DNA from: Nocardioides sp. S-1144
GTDB taxonomy: Bacteria > Actinomycetota > Actinomycetes > Propionibacteriales > Nocardioidaceae
NCBI RefSeq assembly: GCF_005954645.2
Contig: NZ_CP040695.2
Location: forward strand, 3,534,001-3,598,000
Direction of reading: 5' to 3'
DNA length: 64,000 nt
Shown here one piece after another: positions 56,062 to 64,000 of the stretch (its first letter is position 1; each line of letters starts with the position of its first letter). The notes beneath the pieces are model-generated. The model searched no databases and was not told the origin of the DNA. It worked only from the letters and a program-made list of their open reading frames with translations. The translations under genes were made by a program, and so were the position numbers.

Positions 56062-57255
56062 TCACTTGGTGATCTTGACGACCCGGCCGGCGCCGACGGT
56101 GCGGCCACCCTCGCGGATCGCGAAACGCAGGCCCTCGTCCATGGCGATCGGCTGGATCAGCTCGACCGACATCTCCGTGTTGTCGCCGGGCATGACCATC
56201 TCGGTGCCCTCGGGGAGGGTCACCACGCCGGTCACGTCGGTGGTACGGAAGTAGAACTGCGGGCGGTAGTTGTTGAAGAACGGCGTGTGGCGGCCGCCCT
56301 CCTCCTTCGAGAGGATGTAGACCGAGGCCTCGAAGTTGGTGTGCGGGGTCGTGGTGCCCGGCTTGATGACGACCATGCCGCGCTCGATGTCCTCGCGCTT
56401 GGTGCCACGGAGGAGCAGTCCGACGTTCTCGCCGGCCTGGCCCTCGTCGAGGAGCTTGCGGAACATCTCGACACCGGTGACCGTCGACTTCTGGGCGGTC
56501 GTGCGGATGCCGATGATCTCGACCTCCTCGTTGACCTTCACGATGCCCCGCTCGATGCGACCGGTGATGACCGTGCCGCGACCGGTGATCGTGAAGACGT
56601 CCTCGACGGGCATGAGGAACGGCTTGTCGGTCTCCCGCTCGGGGGTCGGGATCGCCTCGTCGACGGCGTTCATCAGCTCGACGATCGACTCGCCCCACTT
56701 CTCGTCGCCCTGGAGCGCCGGGAAGGCAGCCACGCGCACGACGGGGATGTTGTCTCCGTCGAACTCGTAGTCGGAGAGGAGCTCGCGCACCTCCATCTCG
56801 ACGAGCTCGATGAGCTCCTCGTCGTCGACCATGTCGCACTTGTTGAGCGCGACCACGATCGCCGGGACGCCGACCTGGCGGGCCAGGAGCACGTGCTCCT
56901 TGGTCTGCGGCATGGGACCGTCGGTGGCGGCGACCACGAGGATCGCACCATCCATCTGGGCCGCACCGGTGATCATGTTCTTGATGTAGTCCGCGTGACC
57001 CGGGCAGTCGACGTGCGCGTAGTGGCGCGCCTCGGTCTGGTACTCGACGTGCGCGATCGAGATCGTGATGCCGCGCTGACGCTCCTCGGGAGCCTTGTCG
57101 ATGTCCTCGAACGCCGAAGCGGCGTTGAGGTCGGGGTGCTTGTCGTGCAGGACCTTGGTGATCGCCGCGGTCAAGGTCGTCTTGCCGTGGTCGATGTGAC
57201 CGATCGTGCCGATGTTCACGTGCGGCTTGGTCCGCTCGAACTTCGCCTTAGCCAC
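56062..57255 (-). CDS. tuf: Elongation factor Tu
   Basis: The 397-residue EF-Tu brings aminoacyl-tRNA to the ribosome. GTPase motifs are GHIDHGKTT (G1), DCPGHADY (G3), NKCDMVDD (G4) and the domain 2-3 segments [13 protein letters not shown] and [12 protein letters not shown] at the C-terminus. Only one tuf is in the window. It is the last gene of rpsL-rpsG-fusA-tuf, with 95 bp after fusA, and is followed by a strong terminator. Confidence 0.98.
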   Translation of the reverse strand: MAKAKFERTKPHVNIGTIGHIDHGKTTLTAAITKVLHDKHPDLNAASAFEDIDKAPEERQRGITISIAHVEYQTEARHYAHVDCPGHADYIKNMITGAAQMDGAILVVAATDGPMPQTKEHVLLARQVGVPAIVVALNKCDMVDDEELIELVEMEVRELLSDYEFDGDNIPVVRVAAFPALQGDEKWGESIVELMNAVDEAIPTPERETDKPFLMPVEDVFTITGRGTVITGRIERGIVKVNEEVEIIGIRTTAQKSTVTGVEMFRKLLDEGQAGENVGLLLRGTKREDIERGMVVIKPGTTTPHTNFEASVYILSKEEGGRHTPFFNNYRPQFYFRTTDVTGVVTLPEGTEMVMPGDNTEMSVELIQPIAMDEGLRFAIREGGRTVGAGRVVKITK

Positions 57256-57350
57256 TGTGGGCTCCTCCTGGTGTGGTTGGTACTTGACTCGTACTGGTGG
57301 TGTTGCGACCGAGGGTCCCGGACGCGCAGGTCTCTCCGTGGGAGAGGTGG

Positions 57351-59465
<2,115 letters not shown>

Positions 59466-59504
59466 TTGCGTCAGCGTTCCTTAGAGGTCGAGAGGGACTG
59501 GTGG

Positions 59505-59534
59505 GGCAGGGACGCCGCGTGCGGCGTCCCTGCC
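59505..59534 (-). terminator. Strong hairpin between rpsG and fusA
   Basis: GGCAGGGACGCCGC (59505-59518) and GCGGCGTCCCTGCC (59521-59534) pair perfectly. The stem begins five bases after the rpsG stop and precedes fusA by about 40 bp. It could terminate part of the rpsL-rpsG transcripts, stabilise their 3' ends, or mark an mRNA processing site, giving different levels of ribosomal protein and EF-G mRNAs. Confidence 0.6.
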
Positions 59535-59539
59535 ACGCA

Positions 59540-60010
59540 TCACCAGCGGTAGTGGGCGAAGGCCTTGTTGGACTCGGCCATCTTGTGGGTGTCCTCGCGC
59601 TTCTTCACCGCGGCACCGAGGCCGTTGGAGGCGTCGAGGATCTCGTTCATGAGCCGCTCGTGCATGGTCTTCTCACGACGGTCGGCGGCGTAGCCGACGA
59701 GCCAGCGCAGCGCGAGCGTGGTGCCGCGCGTGCCCTTGACCTCGATCGGGACCTGGTAGGTCGCGCCACCGACGCGGCGGGACTTGACCTCGATGGCCGG
59801 CTTCACGTTCTCCAGCGCACGCTTGAGCGTGACGACCGGGTCGGTGCCGTTCTTCTCGCGGCAGCCCTCGAGGGCGGTGTAGACGATGCGCTGGGCGACC
59901 TGCTTCTTGCCGTCCTGCAGGACCTTGGAGACCAGCTGGGAGACGAGCTGCGACCCGTAGACCGGGTCGATGTCGATCGGCCGCTTCGGGGCGGGACCCT
60001 TGCGGGGCAT
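59540..60010 (-). CDS. rpsG: 30S ribosomal protein S7
   Basis: The 156-residue S7 shows [60 protein letters not shown] and a C-terminal [20 protein letters not shown]. It nucleates assembly of the 30S head. The ATG overlaps the rpsL stop by one base (TAATG). Confidence 0.98.
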   Translation of the reverse strand: MPRKGPAPKRPIDIDPVYGSQLVSQLVSKVLQDGKKQVAQRIVYTALEGCREKNGTDPVVTLKRALENVKPAIEVKSRRVGGATYQVPIEVKGTRGTTLALRWLVGYAADRREKTMHERLMNEILDASNGLGAAVKKREDTHKMAESNKAFAHYRW

Positions 60011-60384
60011 TAGCTCTTCTCCTTCTTGGCGCCGTACTTGCTGCGGCCCTGCTTGCGGTTCTTGACACCCTGGGTGTCGAGCGAGCCGCGGATGATCTTG
60101 TAGCGGACACCGGGGAGGTCCTTCACCCGGCCACCGCGCACGAGCACGATGGAGTGCTCCTGGAGGTTGTGGCCCACGCCCGGGATGTAGGCCGTGACCT
60201 CGACGCCGCTGGACAGGCGCACACGGGCGACCTTGCGCAGGGCGGAGTTCGGCTTCTTCGGGGTGGTGGTGTAGACGCGGGTGCACACACCGCGTCGCTG
60301 GGGCGATTCCTTCAGGGCAGGCGTCTTGTTCTTGGACACCTTGTCCTGGCGGCCCTTGCGGACCAACTGCTGAATGGTGGGCAC
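60010..60384 (-). CDS. rpsL: 30S ribosomal protein S12
   Basis: The 124-residue S12 shows [31 protein letters not shown] with the wild-type Lys (E. coli Lys43 equivalent) and [14 protein letters not shown] with the second wild-type Lys (Lys88 equivalent). No streptomycin-resistance change is seen at these sites. GTG 60384 gives the universal start; there is a probable promoter about 155 bp upstream. Confidence 0.98.
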   Translation of the reverse strand: MPTIQQLVRKGRQDKVSKNKTPALKESPQRRGVCTRVYTTTPKKPNSALRKVARVRLSSGVEVTAYIPGVGHNLQEHSIVLVRGGRVKDLPGVRYKIIRGSLDTQGVKNRKQGRSKYGAKKEKS

Positions 60385-60537
60385 CTGGTGGTTCCCTTTC
60401 GGTCTACTCTCGGTGCCCGGCGACCTGCCGGGCACGGTGATGTTGCGGTGGAGATCGTGCCGTGGAGAACGGCCCTGGTCCGCATCGAGCATCGGGTGGG
60501 CGCGCGGGGTGCCGGAGACTCCGAGCACCAAGGGTCA

Positions 60538-60566
60538 AGGCTACCGGCCGTGCCCAGGCAGGACAA
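60538..60566 (-). promoter_or_regulatory. Putative str operon promoter
   Basis: Minus strand TTGTCC (-35) and TAGCCT (-10) are separated by 17 bp, just downstream of the MFS stop and about 155 bp upstream of the rpsL GTG. Both boxes resemble housekeeping promoters of actinobacteria. It is a motif-level call supported by position. Confidence 0.55.
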
Positions 60567-60585
60567 ATCAACCCGACGGCGCCGC

Positions 60586-61881
60586 TCAGGTCGCCTGGAC
60601 GGCCTCGGGGACGGCGTCCTGCACCGCGGGCTCCTCGCGCCGGCGCACCTCGGCGAGCAGCCCGCGCCAGCCGCCGGTCAGGCGGGCGTACACCGCGACG
60701 GCCACGACGACGCCGACCAGGGTCAGCAGGCCGCCGGCCGCGAAGGTCCAGCGCGCCCCGAACCGCTCCCCCACGTAGCCGATGATCGGCGAGCCGATCG
60801 GCGTGCCCCCCATGACGATGGTCATGTAGAGCGCCATCACCCGTCCGCGCAGCTCGGGGGCCGCGGTCAGCTGCATCATCGCGTTGGCCGAGTTTAGCAT
60901 CGTGAGGGTGGCCAGGCCGATCAGCGGCACGAACAGCGCGAACGACAGGTACGTCGGCAGCGTCGAGGCCACCACCAGCGCCACACCGAAGCCGACGGCC
61001 GAGCCGAGGAGCAGCCGCAGCCGGATCCGGGTGCGCCGCGCGGACAGCAGCGCCCCGGTCAGCGAGCCGACAGCGACGGCCGAGCCGAGGACGCCGAACT
61101 CCCCCGCCCCCTTGCCGAACGTCTCGGTGGCCATCAGCGCCGAGGTGACCTGGAAGTTCATGCCGAAGGTGCCGGCGAAGAAGACCACGATGAGGATCAG
61201 CACCATCCGCGGCTGGCTGCGGACGTAGCGCACGCCCTCCAGCAGCGCTCCCGGCCGGCGTCCGGTCGGCTTCGGCGAGTGCAGCTGGGCCAGGTCCATC
61301 CGCTCGAGCTGGGCGATGATCGCCAGGTAGGACACCGCGTTGACCAGGATCACCCAGCCGGTGGCCCGCGAGCCGTCACCGAGCGCGTGGATCAGGAGCC
61401 CGGCCAGCGCCGGGCCGAGGATGCGCGCGAGGTTGAACGAGGCGGAGTTGAGGCCGACGGCGTTGGTCAGCTCGTCGGGCTCGACCATCTCGGAGACGAA
61501 CGACTGGCGCGCCGGGGCGTCGAAGGCCGAGCCGATGCCGAAGGCGAACGCGATCGCGTAGACGTGCCACGTCTGCGCCGCACCGGTGACCGCGAGGACG
61601 CCGAGCAGCAGGCTGGCCAGCGCCATCGTGCCCTGGGTGACCTGCAGCAGCCGTCGCTTCGGGAACCGGTCGGCGATGACGCCGGCGTACGGCGAGAGGA
61701 GCAGCACCGGCAGGAACTGCAGCCCGGTCGTGATGCCGAGCGCCGTGCCGCCGCCGCCGAGGGTCAGGACCAGCCAGTCCTGGGCGATGCGCTGCATCCA
61801 GGTGCCGGTGTTGGAGACCAGCGTGCCGGCGACGTAGAGCCGGTAGTTGTGGTTGCGGAGGGCGCGGAAGGTGGGGCTCAT
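60586..61881 (-). CDS. MFS transporter (MFS_3/EntS-like exporter)
   Basis: The 431-residue 12-helix transporter starts FRALRNHNYRLYVAGTLVSNTGTWMQRIAQDWLVL by key residues (RNYRLY, TWMQ), the EntS/MFS_3 opening. It has the loop DRFPKRRLLQVTQG and a second-half PLIGLATLTMLNSANAMMQ. It is 10 bp downstream of a marR gene on the same strand, so it is the probable target of that regulator. The transport substrate is unknown; drug or metabolite efflux is likely. Confidence 0.92.
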   Translation of the reverse strand: MSPTFRALRNHNYRLYVAGTLVSNTGTWMQRIAQDWLVLTLGGGGTALGITTGLQFLPVLLLSPYAGVIADRFPKRRLLQVTQGTMALASLLLGVLAVTGAAQTWHVYAIAFAFGIGSAFDAPARQSFVSEMVEPDELTNAVGLNSASFNLARILGPALAGLLIHALGDGSRATGWVILVNAVSYLAIIAQLERMDLAQLHSPKPTGRRPGALLEGVRYVRSQPRMVLILIVVFFAGTFGMNFQVTSALMATETFGKGAGEFGVLGSAVAVGSLTGALLSARRTRIRLRLLLGSAVGFGVALVVASTLPTYLSFALFVPLIGLATLTMLNSANAMMQLTAAPELRGRVMALYMTIVMGGTPIGSPIIGYVGERFGARWTFAAGGLLTLVGVVVAVAVYARLTGGWRGLLAEVRRREEPAVQDAVPEAVQAT

Positions 61882-61891
61882 GCAGTGGTGC

Positions 61892-62359
61892 TCATTCAGT
61901 CGTGGCCAGTCTTTCCAAGATCGGGGCGGCGGCGCGGAGGACGGCGCGCTCGTCGGGGGTCAGGTCGCGCAGCCGGCGGGCCAGCCACTCGTCGCGGCGG
62001 CGCCGGTCGGCCAGCAGCGTGGTGCGCCCGCTGTCGGTCAGGGCGACGACGACCTGGCGCCCGTCGGTCTCGTGGGCGCGACGGCTCACGTAGCCGTCGC
62101 GCTCGAGGCAGTTCACGGTGCGGGTCATGCTCGGCGGCTGCACCCGCTCGTGGGCCGCGAGCTCGCCCACGGCCAGGTCGCCGGTGCGGTACAGCGCGCC
62201 GAGCACCGCCATGGCGTTCATGCTCAGCTCGTTGTCGGGGTGCCGCTCGTTGGCGAGACGCCGGCGCAGCCGCATGACCGAGATGCGGAGCTCGGACGCG
62301 AGCCCGGCATCGGTGCGGGCGGCCTTCTGGACGGTGGGCATGTCGTTAGCATAACTCAT
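61892..62359 (-). CDS. MarR family transcriptional regulator
   Basis: The ~155-residue winged-helix regulator has DAGLASELRISVMRLRRRLANER, a dimerisation helix, then LAVGELAAHERVQPPSMTRTVNCLERDGYVSR and the wing RRAHETDGRQVVVALTDSGR. I chose ATG 62359, with AAGGG four bases upstream; ATG 62341 would lack a ribosome binding site. The start codon lies inside a palindromic operator candidate, which fits autorepression. It is cotranscribed with the MFS exporter gene. Confidence 0.92.
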   Translation of the reverse strand: MSYANDMPTVQKAARTDAGLASELRISVMRLRRRLANERHPDNELSMNAMAVLGALYRTGDLAVGELAAHERVQPPSMTRTVNCLERDGYVSRRAHETDGRQVVVALTDSGRTTLLADRRRRDEWLARRLRDLTPDERAVLRAAAPILERLATTE

Positions 62360-62371
62360 TACCCTTGCTAA
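62346..62371. promoter_or_regulatory. Candidate MarR operator
   Basis: TTAGCA and TGCTAA are exact inverted hexamers spaced by 14 bp, in an AT-rich island that stands out from the very GC-rich surroundings. The palindrome spans the marR start codon and ribosome binding site. MarR regulators bind such palindromes upstream of or at their own gene. Confidence 0.6.
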
Positions 62372-62395
62372 GCATTCCGCCACACGCGCCCCGTC

Positions 62396-62567
62396 GGAGG
62401 TTGAGCAAGCGAGCGCCAGCGAGCGCCGACGAAACCGCCCGAGCCGCCCAGCCACCGGAGGTTGAGCAAGCGAGCGCCAGCGAGCGCCGACGAAACCGCC
62501 CGAGCCGCCCAGCCACCGGAGGTTGAGCAAGCGAGCGCCAGCGAGCGCCGACGAAACCGCCCGAGCC
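62396..62567. repeat. 61-bp tandem repeat, 2.8 copies
   Basis: Identical 61-bp units begin at 62396 and 62457, with a truncated third from 62518. Each contains GGAGGTTGAGCAAGCGAGC followed by GCCAGCGAGCGCCGACGAAACC. Within a unit GAGCG recurs, giving local direct repeats. They lie between marR and the purine permease, are non-coding and are not a CRISPR array because there are no distinct spacers. Similar short elements are dispersed in some actinobacterial genomes, as far as I recall. Confidence 0.9.
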
Positions 62568-62642
62568 TCCTCGCCAGCCCCGCCGAGCTCGCCCGACCAC
62601 CGACGAGAAGGTCTCCTGGTCGCTGCGCGACGAGGACCCTCG

Positions 62643-64000
62643 TCAGGTCAGCAGGTCGGTGAGCGGGTTGATCGCGAAGTACAGGACGAACAGCCCGGCG
62701 ACGACCCAGAGGATCGGGCCGACCTGGGAGGCCTTGCCGAGCACGAGCTTGAGCAGCACGTAGGTCAGGAAGCCGGCGCCGATGCCGACCGAGATCGAGT
62801 ACGTGAAGGGCATCAGGACGATGGTGAGGAACGCCGGGAGGGCGATCTCGAGGTCGGTCCAGTCGATGTCGGTGACCTGCTGCATCATCAGGAAGCCGAC
62901 CAGGACCAGCGCCGGGACGGCGGCCTCGGAGGGGATCACGGCCACGACGGGGGCGATGAAGATCGTGAGCAGGAAGCACAGCCCGGTGACGACCGAGGCC
63001 AGCCCGGTGCGCGCACCCTCGCCGACGCCGGAGGCCGACTCGATGTAGGACGTGTTCGACGAGACGCCGCCCAGCCCGCCGGCGGCCGCGGCGATCGAGT
63101 CGACGACGAGGATCTTCTGGGTGTTCGGCGGCATCGAGTCCTCGTCGAGCAGCCCGGCCTCGGCGCCGACGGCGGTCATCGTGCCGAGGGTGTCGAAGAA
63201 GTCGGCGAGCAGCAGCGTGAAGACGAAGAGCAGCGCCACCACGACGCCGGCGCGGTCGAAGCCGCCGAGCAGGTTGAACTCGCCCAGGGTGCCGAAGTCG
63301 GGCCCGCTCCACTCGTCCGGGAACGACGGCACGGTGAGCATCCAGCCGGTCGGGCTGTCGGCGCCGAACTCCCCGATCGCCTCGACCACGATGGCCAGCA
63401 CCGTGGTCACCACGATCGTGATGAGGATGGCACCGGGCACCTTGCGCACCCACAGCGCGACGAGCAGGAGCAGGCCGAGCGCGAAGACCAGCACGGGCCA
63501 GCCGTCGAGCTGGCCGGTCTGGCCGAGCTGCACGGGCACGGAGGTGTTGGCGACGTCGGGGATGCGCTGCACGAAGCCGGCGTCCACGAAGCCGATCAGG
63601 GCGATGAACAGGCCGATGCCGACCGAGATGGCCACCTTCAGCTGCTTCGGGACGGCGTGGAAGACCGCCTCCCGGAACCCGGTGAGCACCAGCACGAGGA
63701 TCACCACGCCCTCGATCACGACCAGGCCCATCGCGTCGGCCCAGGTCATCTGGGTGGCGACCGAGAAGGCCAGGAACGCGTTGAGCCCGAGGCCGGAGGC
63801 GATGGCGAGCGGGAAGTTCGCGACCGCACCCATCAGGATCGACATCACCCCGGCGACCAGCGCCGTGCCGGCGGCGATGGCCGCGATGTTGGGCTCCGCG
63901 CCGCCGCCGAGGAACTTGCCGTCGGCGTCGACGGCGTAGCCCAGGATCAGCGGGTTGAGCACGACGATGTAGGCCATCGTGAAGAACGTGACCACGCCGC
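62643..64000 (-). CDS. NCS2 family purine permease (AzgA-like), 5' end outside window
   Basis: At least 451 residues are visible and the frame is open to the right edge, so the start lies beyond 64000. It begins within VVTFFTMAYIVVLNPLILG, the conserved first helix of AzgA-type guanine/hypoxanthine permeases. It then shows ASGLGLNAFLAFSV, VPKQLKVAISVGIGLFIALIGF, and the signature ADFFDTLGTMTAVG with SSNTSYIESASGVGEGARTG. Twelve or more helices are present and the C-terminus is normal (ending INPLTDLLT). It probably imports adenine, guanine or hypoxanthine by proton symport. Confidence 0.92.
   Translation of the reverse strand, partial: GVVTFFTMAYIVVLNPLILGYAVDADGKFLGGGAEPNIAAIAAGTALVAGVMSILMGAVANFPLAIASGLGLNAFLAFSVATQMTWADAMGLVVIEGVVILVLVLTGFREAVFHAVPKQLKVAISVGIGLFIALIGFVDAGFVQRIPDVANTSVPVQLGQTGQLDGWPVLVFALGLLLLVALWVRKVPGAILITIVVTTVLAIVVEAIGEFGADSPTGWMLTVPSFPDEWSGPDFGTLGEFNLLGGFDRAGVVVALLFVFTLLLADFFDTLGTMTAVGAEAGLLDEDSMPPNTQKILVVDSIAAAAGGLGGVSSNTSYIESASGVGEGARTGLASVVTGLCFLLTIFIAPVVAVIPSEAAVPALVLVGFLMMQQVTDIDWTDLEIALPAFLTIVLMPFTYSISVGIGAGFLTYVLLKLVLGKASQVGPILWVVAGLFVLYFAINPLTDLLT

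Noticed and set aside
62396..62567. CRISPR array
   Set aside because: The units are contiguous and identical over 61 bp, with no variable spacers and no cas genes.

Overview
The window is a very GC-rich actinobacterial chromosome segment. The families and gene order fit a Nocardioides-like member of the Propionibacteriales, but this placement is an inference from gene content, not from a phylogeny. Supporting signs are many GTG starts, 1- and 4-bp start/stop overlaps, a zinc-type S14 and L33, the order tRNA-Thr / tRNA-Met / rpmG / two MaoC dehydratases, an Rv1747-like FHA-ABC exporter and WXG100 proteins. I see no transposase, integrase, phage gene or CRISPR array.

Layout. (1) 1-10.8 kb holds housekeeping and accessory genes: a tRNA-rpmG-MaoC-MaoC-murB unit, an amidase, tag, a soluble PAS histidine kinase translationally coupled to a pirin, an FdhF/YdeP-type oxidoreductase and an RDD membrane protein. 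(2) 10.9-30.0 kb holds a metallophosphoesterase and then a large two-armed locus. The minus-strand arm encodes a ~2,076-residue surface protein (membrane anchor, Ig/cadherin-like repeats, three FN3 domains, Cys-rich end), then MoxR, DUF58, a transglutaminase-like protein lacking its catalytic residues, and a double-FHA ABC transporter. The plus-strand arm encodes an FHA protein, a membrane Ser/Thr kinase and a three-gene cassette with two WXG100-type proteins. The parts suggest a phosphorylation-controlled envelope or secretion apparatus of unknown purpose; this is the best candidate in the window for an undescribed system. (3) 30.0-42.7 kb is the S10-spc ribosomal cluster, rpsJ to rplO, followed by secY-adk-map, all on the minus strand. 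(4) 43.2-55.9 kb is an insert between S10 and the str operon: a second MoxR-DUF58 cluster (membrane protein, DUF4129, DUF4350, MoxR, DUF58, SpoIIM, RDD) split by an SGNH hydrolase and a TetR/efflux pair, then another MFS transporter, trmB and a DUF4190 protein. (5) 56.1-60.4 kb is the str operon rpsL-rpsG-fusA-tuf. (6) 60.6-64 kb is a MarR-MFS operon with a likely operator, a 61-bp tandem repeat and the start-truncated end of a purine permease.

Data quality. Four genes carry apparent small frameshifts: moxR near 18540, the giant surface protein near 19518, rpsE near 34063 and a membrane protein near 43813. rpsE (ribosomal protein S5) is essential, so at least that one is almost certainly a consensus error. 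The other three lie in short G or C runs and are probably errors too. Coordinates for these genes span both frames.
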